DNA of 12,627 nt from an uncultured Rhizobiaceae group bacterium (GTDB taxonomy: Bacteria > Pseudomonadota > Alphaproteobacteria > Rhizobiales > Rhizobiaceae). The position numbers were made by a program, and so were the translations under genes. The first letter of the stretch is position 1. Each line of letters starts with the position of its first letter. The notes under the pieces are model-generated. The model saw only the letters and a program-made list of their open reading frames with translations, had not been told where the DNA came from and made no database searches. The stretch covers positions 1 to 12,627 of the forward strand of contig CALDZZ010000247.1 of NCBI GenBank assembly GCA_937944075.1, read 5' to 3'. Positions 1 through 6,885 of the stretch are shown here, piece after piece.

Positions 1-165
1 TTCATCACTGGATAATCCCATTAGGTCACGAACGCCCTGAACAGCGGCATCCTTGTAGTTTTCCGGATTCTCCGACAAAAGTTTGTGCGTCAAAAGTTTG
101 CCTTGAGGTGTGCGGGCAACGATATCTGTAAAGGTGCCACCTCGATCAATCCAAAACTGCCACAT
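1..165 (-). CDS. 5-oxoprolinase (HyuA/OplaH family), N-terminal fragment
   Basis: The first 55 codons of a gene running off the left edge. The protein starts MWQFWIDRGGTFTDIVA, then KLLTHKLLSENPENYKDAA. This is the N-terminal signature of the ATP-dependent hydantoinase A/5-oxoprolinase family (Hydant_A_N), where the DRGGTFTD loop is part of the actin-like ATP-binding fold. The 'THKLLSENPENY' stretch resembles full-length 5-oxoprolinases more than short HyuA proteins. The family hydrolyses 5-oxoproline to glutamate using ATP, in the cytoplasm. The ATG at 163-165 is preceded by AAGGAG at good spacing. It lies 83 bp after dctM on the same strand and is probably the last visible member of the operon. 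Whether HyuB is fused or separate, and the stereospecificity, cannot be seen here. Confidence 0.85.
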   Translation of the reverse strand, partial: MWQFWIDRGGTFTDIVARTPQGKLLTHKLLSENPENYKDAAVQGVRDLMGLSSDE

Positions 166-248
166 GGCAATATTCTCCTTCATTCGCTGATCAGAACCAG
201 CATTCGTCATCATTATATTTTAACAGGTTCAAATTGCTATGTAGTGCC

Positions 249-1535
249 TCAGCCGTACACAAGAGAGGGAAGCCATAAGGCAATTTGCGGGAAAGCCAAC
301 AACAATGCAATCATTGCAAACATGGTGACTACAAAGGGGATGGCACCTTTCATCACATCAAGCATCTCGCCTTTCTCGCGTACGGCTTGTACCACATAAA
401 GATTGATGCCAATTGGCGGGGTTATCAGAGCTGTCTCCAACAATACCATCAGCAATATGCCGAACCATACAGGGTCATAACCCAGATTTACCACAATCGG
501 TGTAATCAGGGGTGCTGTCACCAGTAGCATGGAAAGGGTTTCCATGAAGCAGCCTAAAAAGATCAGTAGTGCAATAATCATCAGCAGGGTGTGGAATGGT
601 GATAGCCCAAGGCCTGTAACAAAATCTGCCAGCGCCTGCGTCAGGCCGGTGACCGATAATACAAAGTTCAGGAAGACGGCAGCCAGTATGATCAGCATGA
701 TCATCGCAGTTGTACGCATGGTTCCTTCGATGGCGGATTTCAACATGGAGATGGTTAACTTGCCATTCAGGGCTGCAAGGATCATTGCAGCTACAACACC
801 AAGTGATGCGGCTTCCGTTGGAGTGGCAATGCCTGCATAAATAGAGCCAACGACCACCAGAAAAATACCAACGGGCGGAATGAGAGATGGAAGCGCAGCA
901 ATGCGTTCGTTCCAGTCCGCGTTGACGGTCTCGCCACCCCAACCTTCGCGTGCCTTGCACAGTATGATAACGGTGATCATGAACAAAAGTGCAAGCAGGA
1001 AGCCCGGCAGGAAACCAGCCAGGTAAAGTTCTGGCACTGAAGTATCCGTCAGAAGCCCATAAAGAATGAGGTTGATGGATGGAGGTATCAGAATGCCGAG
1101 CGTTCCACCGGCAGCAATGGTTCCCAGGAAAAGCGGTTCATTGTAACCGCGTTTTTCAATTTGGGGTACGGCAATGGTTCCGATCGTTGCAGCAGTTGCA
1201 ACGGATGATCCGGATGTTGCTGCAAAGAGTGCCGAAGAGCCAATGTTTGAATGCATCAGGCCGCCGGGCAACCAGCCGAGCCATTTGACAATGCCTTCAT
1301 ACATTTTTTCGGTAATGCCGGCACGAAGCAGGATTTCACCCAGCATGACAAACATCGGAATGGCAACGAGCAGAAAGTCGGTTCCGGTTTGCCACATCAT
1401 GTCACCAAGCGCCCTGTGCAGTGGCATTGGGCTATCGAGAAACTGCAGGGTCAACCCCAGCCAGCCCAGTGAGGCGGCAATCGGTACTGCAAATGCGATC
1501 AGGGCAACCAGAATGAGGAGTGGTTTCGTTACCAT
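249..1535 (-). CDS. dctM: TRAP transporter large permease DctM
   Basis: 428 residues, the normal size for a TRAP large membrane subunit, and hydrophobic throughout with roughly 11-12 membrane segments. The family hallmark is clear in the first third: FAATSGSSVATAATIGTIAVPQIEKRGYNEPL, with the later 'PTEAASLGV' and 'TPPIGINLYV' segments also typical of DctM. It forms the Na+-driven channel with DctQ and receives substrate from the periplasmic DctP. Its ATG shares a base with the dctQ stop (TAATG at 1537-1533), so the two are translationally coupled. The substrate is not readable from this subunit; see dctP and the flanking enzymes. No truncation or frameshift is seen. Confidence 0.95.
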   Translation of the reverse strand: MVTKPLLILVALIAFAVPIAASLGWLGLTLQFLDSPMPLHRALGDMMWQTGTDFLLVAIPMFVMLGEILLRAGITEKMYEGIVKWLGWLPGGLMHSNIGSSALFAATSGSSVATAATIGTIAVPQIEKRGYNEPLFLGTIAAGGTLGILIPPSINLILYGLLTDTSVPELYLAGFLPGFLLALLFMITVIILCKAREGWGGETVNADWNERIAALPSLIPPVGIFLVVVGSIYAGIATPTEAASLGVVAAMILAALNGKLTISMLKSAIEGTMRTTAMIMLIILAAVFLNFVLSVTGLTQALADFVTGLGLSPFHTLLMIIALLIFLGCFMETLSMLLVTAPLITPIVVNLGYDPVWFGILLMVLLETALITPPIGINLYVVQAVREKGEMLDVMKGAIPFVVTMFAMIALLLAFPQIALWLPSLVYG

Positions 1536-2095
1536 TACTGCGTCTCCTCTTCGACTTGCTCATCCAGCGTTTTTGCGCCGATGAGTTCTTGAGCACGCCT
1601 GACATCCTTGCGGAGGATGGCGATGATTGCAGCAAGGATCAAAAGCAGGCCACAGAATACGAAATATATCCATCCAAACAACCAGGGAACCTGCGGGAAC
1701 ACGAGAGGTGTTCGAAGCGGTGTGATGGAATGTGAATTATGGGTTATGGTGTCACCAACAAGTTGCCAGGCCATGACAGTGACAATGCCTGCAAAGCCTG
1801 CAAGCAATATGATGCCAACAAAATCTGCGACAAGTTTCAGCCAGGCAGGAAAGAGATTATAAACTGCATCAACCCGGATATGTGCCCTTTGAAACAGGGC
1901 ATAGGCAAATCCGAAGGTCGTTGCTATTCCAAAGGCATAACCGGACAGCTCATCTGCCCCGCCAAGACTGATGTTGAGTGTTTTGCGCAGGATTACTTCC
2001 ACGGTTACAAGAAGGGCGGACAAGATGATAAGTGTGCCGCCTATCCAGACCAGAATCTGACTTAGCTTTTCGGATATGTTGAGAAGTTTATTCAT
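1535..2095 (-). CDS. dctQ: TRAP transporter small permease DctQ
   Basis: 186 residues with four hydrophobic segments, as expected for the small TRAP subunit. The motif after helix 1 (EVILRKTLNISLGGADELSGYAF) is the usual DctQ pattern, and an acidic tail (QVEEETQ) follows the last helix. The ATG at 2093-2095 is preferred. An in-frame TTG nine bases upstream (2102-2104) would add three residues, and neither has a convincing ribosome site. It overlaps dctM by one base and lies 65 bp after the dctP stop, with a stem-loop in between. This P-Q-M gene order is standard for TRAP operons. It acts in the inner membrane as the partner of DctM. Confidence 0.93.
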   Translation of the reverse strand: MNKLLNISEKLSQILVWIGGTLIILSALLVTVEVILRKTLNISLGGADELSGYAFGIATTFGFAYALFQRAHIRVDAVYNLFPAWLKLVADFVGIILLAGFAGIVTVMAWQLVGDTITHNSHSITPLRTPLVFPQVPWLFGWIYFVFCGLLLILAAIIAILRKDVRRAQELIGAKTLDEQVEEETQ

Positions 2096-2120
2096 GATGG
2101 GCAATCTGTTTTGAAAATAA

Positions 2121-2141
2121 GGGGCAGCGCAAGGCTGCCCC
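2121..2141 (-). terminator. Intercistronic stem-loop between dctP and dctQ
   Basis: GGGGCAGC pairs with GCTGCCCC around a 5-base loop, an 8-bp GC-rich stem. On the transcribed (minus) strand it is followed by TTATTTTC. It starts 20 bases past the dctP stop. In binding-protein operons such hairpins usually protect the upstream mRNA end or cause partial termination, giving more receptor than permease. The tail is an imperfect U-tract, so partial termination or a processing barrier is more likely than a full stop. Confidence 0.6.
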
Positions 2142-2160
2142 TAGGCTGTTTTGGGAGAGG

Positions 2161-3210
2161 TTATTTTGCTTTTGCTTCCAAGTTGAGGATAGAGCCAACT
2201 GTCTTGTTCCAATTGGCTGCGCAATCTTCACCACAACGTTCTGCCCAACGGGCGAGAATGACCTCATTTGCGATCTTGTCGCGGGCTGCCAGATCTTCTG
2301 CTGTTGGTTCCACCAGTTTCATGGCACCAGGCTCACCAATGTCACATTTGCCACCGGTAATACAAGCAATTGCAACTTCGTCTTCTGTTGCAGTCTCGTT
2401 CCACATATTATCCGTGAGTGATTTAATCTCTGTTTCCAGAACAGATTTTTGTGCATCTGAAAGCTTGTTCCATTTATCCAGATTCATGGCGCCAAATGCC
2501 AGACCCCAGCCAACCCGCAGGGTGTAAGCATGCGTGGCTACCTGATGCCATTTTGCCTTGTAGGCTGACATTGTGCCGGTGATACCACAATCAACAACGC
2601 CTTTTTCCAGTGCAGGGATAACTTCTGCAAACGGTACGGTAACGGATGTGCCACCAGCACCTTCAACAAAATCACCAAGCGTTGTAGAGTAAACACGTAT
2701 GCGCTTGCCCTTAAGATCAGCCAATCCGTTTACTTCTGCATTGCACCAAAGTGTTTGGCTTGGGAAGGGGTAAAGCATCATCAGCTTTGCGTTGTAGGTT
2801 TCCTCAAATGCCTTTTCAAGTGTTGGGAAATAGGCATCTGCAACCTTGCGCTGTGTTTCAATGTCCTGTGTGACGGATGAAAGATCGCCACCTTCAAAAA
2901 TTGCATTCTCAGCAGCAACATAGCCTGGAAGACCAAATGCAAAATCAAAGACACCATTTTTTACAAGGCGCATGATTTCAAAGCCTTTCAGACCCAATTC
3001 TGTTTGTGGCTTGATATCACCAATGATGGTGCCGCCGCTTGCTTCTGCAATCTTGTCGTTCCAGAACGGACCTTCGTGCTTTTGGAAGTTGGTCAGGCTG
3101 CCCCAGGTGCCGACAGCCTTGATGGTTGCAGGTTTGTCTGCAGCAGTGGCAACGCCTGCCGACAAGGCCATGACAGAACCTGCCAGTAGTGTTTTGAACG
3201 TATTTTTCAT
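2161..3210 (-). CDS. dctP: TRAP transporter periplasmic solute receptor DctP
   Basis: 349 residues. Residues 1-23 (MKNTFKTLLAGSVMALSAGVATA) are a Sec signal peptide with cleavage expected before ADKPA. The mature part is a DctP-family receptor: 'DLKGKRIRVYS' at 165-175 carries the conserved arginine (R172 by alignment to GLKxRV) that binds the substrate carboxylate, followed by 'VPFAEVIPALEKGVVDCGIT'. The ATG at 3208-3210 is chosen because AAAGGAG lies just upstream and the signal peptide starts there; a longer reading to 3300 would put 30 residues in front of the signal peptide. Six cysteines (156, 208, 283, 289, 326, 330) are unusual for this family. It follows the DUF1445 gene by 25 bp. 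Ligand unknown: a carboxylate, perhaps pyroglutamate or glutamate given the neighbours. Confidence 0.93.
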   Translation of the reverse strand: MKNTFKTLLAGSVMALSAGVATAADKPATIKAVGTWGSLTNFQKHEGPFWNDKIAEASGGTIIGDIKPQTELGLKGFEIMRLVKNGVFDFAFGLPGYVAAENAIFEGGDLSSVTQDIETQRKVADAYFPTLEKAFEETYNAKLMMLYPFPSQTLWCNAEVNGLADLKGKRIRVYSTTLGDFVEGAGGTSVTVPFAEVIPALEKGVVDCGITGTMSAYKAKWHQVATHAYTLRVGWGLAFGAMNLDKWNKLSDAQKSVLETEIKSLTDNMWNETATEDEVAIACITGGKCDIGEPGAMKLVEPTAEDLAARDKIANEVILARWAERCGEDCAANWNKTVGSILNLEAKAK

Positions 3211-3235
3211 TTTACTCTCCTTTAGTGATTTGATT

Positions 3236-4063
3236 TCAGGTATTTTCAACAAAATTCTGCATGCCGGTGATAGGTGGGATTCCCTTTGATGAGTGCACAT
3301 CGGTTACAAGCATGTGTCCGGGTGCATGGGTGATGCAAAGTCTTGGTTTGGCGCGCTCTATTGCAGCCTGCGGTGTTACTCCGCATGCCCAAAATACCGG
3401 CACCTCGTCTTCTGCAACAAAAACCGGATCGCCATAATCGGGTTTCTGCAAATCATCAATTCCGATATCTGCCGGGTTTCCCCAAAAAACGGGTGTGCCA
3501 TGTGCATGGGGATAATGTGCACAAATATCAAACACGGCCGGGATGTCGCTCGCCTTGTAGGGGCGCATAGTCACGACCAGCGGGCCGTTGAAAATTCCGC
3601 TTTTGATAGTCTGAATACCGCATTTGAACATCGGAACATTTTGCTTGTTTTCAATATGTCGAACCGAAAAGCCGTTGCGAATAAGTGCCTCTTCGAAAGT
3701 AAAAGAACAACCCAGTACAAAGGTCACCAGATCGTCGGACCATAATGTCTCGATGTCTGAAACCTCTTCCTGCAACACACCATCATGATAAATCCGGTAG
3801 CGGGGAACATCATGACGAATGTCAATATTCTCTCCCAGTTCCGGCAAGGAAGATTCTCCCGGTTTTGAAAGAGCAATCAAAGGGCAGGGTTTTGGATTAT
3901 TCTGACAAAACTGAAGAAAGTCGGAAGCAAATTCCTTGGGTAGTATAACGACATTGCCTTGTAAAAAATCAGGTGCCTGACCGGCTGTCTGGTCGTTGAA
4001 TTTTCCTGATCGAACAAGGGATCTGAGATCACTACCTGTCTTGATGTTCATCGTCATGTTCAT
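3236..4063 (-). CDS. DUF1445/YcsI (UPF0317) protein, D-glutamate cyclase family
   Basis: 275 residues, full length for the family. Recognisable blocks are 'VTFVLGCSFTFEEALI' (113-128), 'NVPMFKCGIQT' (142-152), 'GPLVVTMRPY' (160-169), 'VFWACGVTPQ' (223-232) and the C-terminal 'ITHAPGHMLVTD' (244-255). Bacterial members are usually called putative hydro-lyases. The mitochondrial homologue domain (DGLUCY) interconverts D-glutamate and 5-oxo-D-proline, and Bacillus YcsI sits beside oxoprolinase genes. Here it heads an operon that ends in a 5-oxoprolinase, which fits the same chemistry, although activity is inferred. The ATG at 4061-4063 has GGAGG eight bases upstream; the second ATG two codons on is less well placed. 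No signal peptide, so cytoplasmic. Confidence 0.88.
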   Translation of the reverse strand: MNMTMNIKTGSDLRSLVRSGKFNDQTAGQAPDFLQGNVVILPKEFASDFLQFCQNNPKPCPLIALSKPGESSLPELGENIDIRHDVPRYRIYHDGVLQEEVSDIETLWSDDLVTFVLGCSFTFEEALIRNGFSVRHIENKQNVPMFKCGIQTIKSGIFNGPLVVTMRPYKASDIPAVFDICAHYPHAHGTPVFWGNPADIGIDDLQKPDYGDPVFVAEDEVPVFWACGVTPQAAIERAKPRLCITHAPGHMLVTDVHSSKGIPPITGMQNFVENT

Positions 4064-4119
4064 TCAGAATACCTCCTGATGAACAGGAAAATACGAATGC
4101 AAAGGAAAAGCAAATCGAA

Positions 4120-5040
4120 TTAATTTTTTGAATTCAATAAAAAATTTTTATGATTCTCTTCGAGAAAGCCAAGGACACTCTCGTTGATATCCAATATCAA
4201 TCCGGCTAATGGCGAGGCTGAAACAAACGAGGCGGTAAATGAGATAGGTGGCATTTGGACGTTCGTCATTATCTCCATGAGTTCCCCCGCAGCAAGTTTG
4301 TCTGCAATCACGGCTCTTGGTATTGCGCAAAGTCCCATGCCGGATAGCGCCAGTCGGATAATTGCTCCCAGTGAGGTAGAGGTTGTCATTTTGGGTTGCT
4401 GGGTGTCATTGGACAACAGTTGCCTGAGTTGTCTGCTTGGTTTTGTATTGGTTGCAAAGGTGAGAATTGTTTCGGCTGAAATATTTTTAAGCGTCCAGCT
4501 TTTATGCTTGTTTCTTAATCCAGGCTGTCCGGCAAACACCATTTCGAAGGCACAAATTTCGCAGTTGGTTACACTAACCTCTGCAACAGGGCCCATTAAA
4601 AATGCCAGATCGATTTCGCGAGCAACAAGTGCATTTCGAAGGTTGTCTGTTGAATCAACTCTCAGGTCAAATGAAAGTCCCGGCTTTGACTGACTGTAGG
4701 TTCCCATGAATTCAGGCAGCCAGGTGGAGACGATCGTCTCTGATGCACCAACGCGAATGGTTTGTTCAACTGCGGTTGTTTCAATGAAAGCGGATAAAAT
4801 ATCCTGCTCAAGATTCATTTGTCGCTCGGCAAACCCAAACAGTTTGCGCCCTTGCGGTGTTAATTCGGCATTTCGGGCTTCGCGGACAAAAACCTCTGTC
4901 CCAAGATCCTGCTCCAGCACCTGAATACGGGCTGATATGGCAGGTTGTGTCAGGTTCAACTTTTCAGACGCAGCCCGAAAACTGCCCAAACTGGCGATCC
5001 AGTAAAATGTATCCAGGTTCCTGATTTTCAAACAGAGCAC
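4120..5040 (-). CDS. LysR-type transcriptional regulator
   Basis: 306 residues, typical LysR size. The N-terminal winged helix-turn-helix is clear (NLDTFYWIASLGSFRAASEKLNLTQPAISARIQVLEQDLG, about residues 8-47), followed by the 'F.RE....LTPQGRKL' wing region and a periplasmic-binding-like effector domain starting near 'TIRVGASETIVSTWLPEF'. The start is a GTG (5038-5040); a TTG three codons later (MKIRNLDTF) is equally plausible, and neither has a strong ribosome site. It lies upstream of, and in the same direction as, the DUF1445-TRAP-oxoprolinase operon with a 56-bp gap, so it is the likely regulator of that operon and may be partly cotranscribed with it. The effector is probably a pathway metabolite (inference). 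Confidence 0.92.
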   Translation of the reverse strand: MLCLKIRNLDTFYWIASLGSFRAASEKLNLTQPAISARIQVLEQDLGTEVFVREARNAELTPQGRKLFGFAERQMNLEQDILSAFIETTAVEQTIRVGASETIVSTWLPEFMGTYSQSKPGLSFDLRVDSTDNLRNALVAREIDLAFLMGPVAEVSVTNCEICAFEMVFAGQPGLRNKHKSWTLKNISAETILTFATNTKPSRQLRQLLSNDTQQPKMTTSTSLGAIIRLALSGMGLCAIPRAVIADKLAAGELMEIMTNVQMPPISFTASFVSASPLAGLILDINESVLGFLEENHKNFLLNSKN

Positions 5041-5063
5041 TCTTAAACTGATTATAAAATTCT

Positions 5064-5091
5064 TTTATAGGGAAAGAGAGATATAAATCAA
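5064..5091 (-). promoter_or_regulatory. Candidate sigma70 promoter of the LysR gene
   Basis: On the minus strand TTGATT (5091-5086), a 16-base spacer and TATAAA (5069-5064). The predicted transcription start near 5057 leaves a leader of about 17 bases to the GTG start. Both hexamers are near consensus, but the area is AT-rich, so chance matches are possible. Confidence 0.45.
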
Positions 5092-5251
5092 AGTCTTTGT
5101 GTTTAGCGCTTTATATTTTTAAAGTACGACCAATGCCGTTCATAAAATGCTCTTTCGTCACGTAATGGCGCGCTTGATGGCCATGATGAGCCAAAATCAC
5201 TCCCTTAGGCAATGATGGGTATGCATCCAGTAGACGTTGATGACAAAAAAA
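5092..5251. other. Intergenic stretch between tRNA-Val and the LysR gene
   Basis: Beyond the LysR promoter nothing coding is convincing here. Directly after the tRNA CCA, on the minus strand, is a run of six or seven T residues (about 5245-5251) that could serve as the tRNA 3' end/terminator signal using the preceding acceptor-T stem. The rest shows only short imperfect inverted repeats. Confidence 0.4.
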
Positions 5252-5326
5252 TGGTGGGCGATACTGGGATTGAACCAGTGACCCCTACAATGTCAATGTA
5301 GTGCTCTCCCGCTGAGCTAATCGCCC
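5252..5326 (-). tRNA. tRNA-Val (anticodon GAC)
   Basis: The reverse strand folds as a complete 75-base tRNA: acceptor GGGCGAT/ATCGCCC, D-arm GCTC/GAGC, anticodon arm CTACA/TGTAG around loop TTGACAT, T-arm ACTGG/CCAGT with loop TTCAATC, discriminator A and an encoded CCA end. The anticodon GAC (5294-5292) reads valine codons GUC and GUU. No intron. It follows cpdR on the same strand but has its own promoter candidate in the gap. Confidence 0.97.
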
Positions 5327-5366
5327 TATTGGTGTGCGGTGTGTTTCCGCGCCAATTGGTTTTTTG

Positions 5367-5395
5367 CATACACCATAAAGTCAGTGCTCCGTCAA
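5367..5395 (-). promoter_or_regulatory. Candidate promoter of tRNA-Val
   Basis: Minus strand TTGACG (5395-5390), 17-base spacer and TGTATG (5372-5367). The -35 is nearly perfect and the -10 is poor. A start near 5359 would give about 33 bases of 5' leader before the mature tRNA, a normal precursor length. It lies downstream of the cpdR stop. Confidence 0.4.
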
Positions 5396-5443
5396 TCGTT
5401 TATGCAGAACTGACGAGAATTATTCTGTTTCAGGGTGTCTGTT

Positions 5444-5806
5444 TTATGCTGCTGCCAGCATTTTTTCCACTTCATTGACCAGATCACGAAGGTGGAAAGG
5501 TTTGGACAGGACCTTGGCGTCCTTTGGTGCGTCCGAGTCCGGGTTTAATGCAACGGCTGCAAAGCCGGTTATGAACATGACTTTCATGTCCGGATCGATT
5601 TCTGTTGCACGGCGTGCAAGCTCTATACCGTCCATCTCCGGCATCACAATATCTGTCAGAAGGAGCGTGAATGGCTCCTCACGAAGTCTGTTATAAGCGC
5701 TTGCACCATTATCAAACGCGATGACATTGTATCCGGCTGTATCGAGTGCCTTCTCCAGAAAGCGGCGCATATCGTTGTCATCTTCAGCAAGCAAAATTTT
5801 GGTCAT
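5444..5806 (-). CDS. cpdR: Single-domain response regulator CpdR
   Basis: 120 residues, a stand-alone receiver domain. Visible features are the acidic pair D9/D10 in LLAEDDND, phospho-acceptor D52 in LLLTDIVMPEMDGIELARRA, switch residue T80 in FITGFAAVALNP and K102 in LSKPFHLRDLVNEV. The sequence matches CpdR of Caulobacter and rhizobia almost word for word. In those bacteria unphosphorylated CpdR directs ClpXP to cell-cycle substrates, and phosphorylation by the CckA-ChpT relay switches it off. The C-terminus ends in Ala-Ala-Ala, resembling the terminal alanines through which Caulobacter CpdR is itself degraded by ClpXP. The ATG at 5804-5806 has no obvious Shine-Dalgarno sequence. It is divergent from the amidohydrolase gene, and a 14-bp palindrome lies 20 bases upstream. 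No clear CtrA box was found. Confidence 0.95.
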   Translation of the reverse strand: MTKILLAEDDNDMRRFLEKALDTAGYNVIAFDNGASAYNRLREEPFTLLLTDIVMPEMDGIELARRATEIDPDMKVMFITGFAAVALNPDSDAPKDAKVLSKPFHLRDLVNEVEKMLAAA

Positions 5807-5826
5807 GGGCGTATACGTGTTCCGTA

Positions 5827-5840
5827 AATTTCGAAATTTC
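5827..5840. promoter_or_regulatory. Perfect 14-bp palindrome between cpdR and the amidohydrolase gene
   Basis: AAATTTCGAAATTT is its own reverse complement. It sits 20 bases upstream of the cpdR ATG, within the 138 bp that separate the two divergent start codons, where a repressor would affect cpdR. A TTCGAA core recurs at 5880-5885 in the -35 position of the divergent gene. Function as an operator is inferred from symmetry and position only. Confidence 0.4.
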
Positions 5841-5879
5841 GCTCATTTCAAGGTATTTTGGTAAATATCAAGTGAACGA

Positions 5880-5908
5880 TTCGAAAATATGTGTTTGAAT
5901 GTTATATA
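5880..5908 (+). promoter_or_regulatory. Candidate promoter of the amidohydrolase gene
   Basis: TTCGAA (5880-5885), a 17-base spacer, then TATATA (5903-5908). The predicted start near 5915 lies downstream of an in-frame GTG at 5891, which argues for translation from the ATG at 5945. The -35 match is weak. Confidence 0.35.
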
Positions 5909-5944
5909 TTATTTTTGAATAACAGAATCAATATCGGGCGATTT

Positions 5945-6853
5945 ATGACATTCGGCTATGACATCTCCTCTAATCCGGCGTTTGAGTTTTATGAGCCGAA
6001 TGAGATTACATCCCCCTTTGTAATCAATTCACCCCACAGCGGACGAGTCTATCCTGAAAGCTTTCGGGCGCAATCCAGGCTGGGAAACCTTGCCATACGC
6101 AAGTCCGAGGATTTTCTGGTTGATGAACTTGTTGCTGGCTGCATGTCGCATGGCCTGCCGATGTTGAAGGCCAATTTTCCACGCGCCTTTCTGGATGTAA
6201 ACCGTGAGCCCTATGAACTTGACCCCGCCATGTTTGATGATGCCCTGCCGGCATATGCGAACACGCGCTCGATGAGGGTTGCAAGTGGATTGGGGACGCT
6301 TGCCAAGGTGGTTGCGGAAGGTGAGACAATTTATTCGGAAAAGATACCCGTTGCGGATGGTCTTGCCCGCATAGAGCATATTTACAGGCCCTATCATGCA
6401 TGTCTTCGCAGGCTGCTTGCCAAAACGCATGTGGCACTTGGTTATTCTGTTTTGCTGGATTGTCATTCCATGCCTTCCAATGTAGGGCAGGGCACGATGA
6501 GCAGTTCCAAACCTGATTTTGTGTTGGGAGACCGGTTTGGCAGCGCATGTCATGCCAGTGTCATCCACACGGCCAAAACCCTGCTTCAGCAAATGGGGTA
6601 TCACGTTGAAATCAACAAGCCCTATGCAGGCGGCTTTATTACAGAGCATTATGGGCGTCCAAACAACGGCCTTCATGCGTTGCAAATAGAGATCAATCGC
6701 GGGCTTTACATGGATGAGATCAGAATGCTGCCCACGGTTGGGTTTTCCGAATTTGCAAATGACCTGACACTGTTTTTCAAGCAGATGAACAGCATGCAAT
6801 GGGATAACCTTCATGCCACGCAACCGCTTTCGGCAGAGCTGGCCGCAGAATAG
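5945..6853 (+). CDS. N-formylglutamate amidohydrolase family protein
   Basis: 302 residues from the ATG at 5945. Family blocks (FGase, PF05013) are 'SPFVINSPHSGRVYP' (23-37), 'RKSEDFLVDEL' (52-62), 'FPRAFLDVNREPYELDP' (78-94), 'LLDCHSMPS' (170-178), 'NKPYAGGFITEHYG' (224-237) and 'QIEINRGLY' (247-255); the His/Asp/Glu residues in these blocks are those expected to hold zinc. Characterised members hydrolyse N-formyl-L-glutamate to formate and glutamate in histidine degradation, but no other hut gene is present here, so the physiological substrate is open. The start at 5945 is chosen over GTG 5891 because similarity begins there and a promoter candidate overlaps the longer form; its ribosome site is weak. 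hisN follows 32 bp downstream. Confidence 0.88.
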   Translation: MTFGYDISSNPAFEFYEPNEITSPFVINSPHSGRVYPESFRAQSRLGNLAIRKSEDFLVDELVAGCMSHGLPMLKANFPRAFLDVNREPYELDPAMFDDALPAYANTRSMRVASGLGTLAKVVAEGETIYSEKIPVADGLARIEHIYRPYHACLRRLLAKTHVALGYSVLLDCHSMPSNVGQGTMSSSKPDFVLGDRFGSACHASVIHTAKTLLQQMGYHVEINKPYAGGFITEHYGRPNNGLHALQIEINRGLYMDEIRMLPTVGFSEFANDLTLFFKQMNSMQWDNLHATQPLSAELAAE

Positions 6854-6885
6854 TTTCGCAAGTCAAAAAAGTATAAGTGTGCTTC

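Noticed and set aside
211..217. Perfect TATAAT on the minus strand between dctM and the oxoprolinase gene
   Set aside because: No acceptable -35 element at 16-18 bases, and the gap is AT-rich, so an internal promoter is not claimed.
475..960. 161-codon minus-strand frame
   Set aside because: An alternative frame inside dctM with a Cys/His/Arg-rich composition lacking any domain.
3211..3300. Longer dctP start giving 30 extra residues
   Set aside because: It would precede a clear signal peptide and overlap the end of the DUF1445 gene; the ribosome site sits at the shorter start.
4128..4137. TTGAATTCAA palindrome
   Set aside because: It lies inside the last codons of the LysR gene in an AT-rich stretch; chance is as likely as function.
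5147..5215. 22-codon plus-strand frame between the LysR gene and tRNA-Val
   Set aside because: No ribosome site, no promoter and too short to support from composition.
5807..5890. CtrA binding box before cpdR
   Set aside because: No TTAA-N7-TTAA or close variant could be found on either strand.
5891..5944. GTG start 18 codons upstream of the amidohydrolase ATG
   Set aside because: The extension has no family similarity and overlaps the candidate -10 box.
6024..6823. Long open frames of 174 and 264 codons on the minus strand
   Set aside because: They lie wholly opposite the amidohydrolase gene and show no recognisable domain. The plus-strand protein has clear family motifs, so these are antisense shadows.
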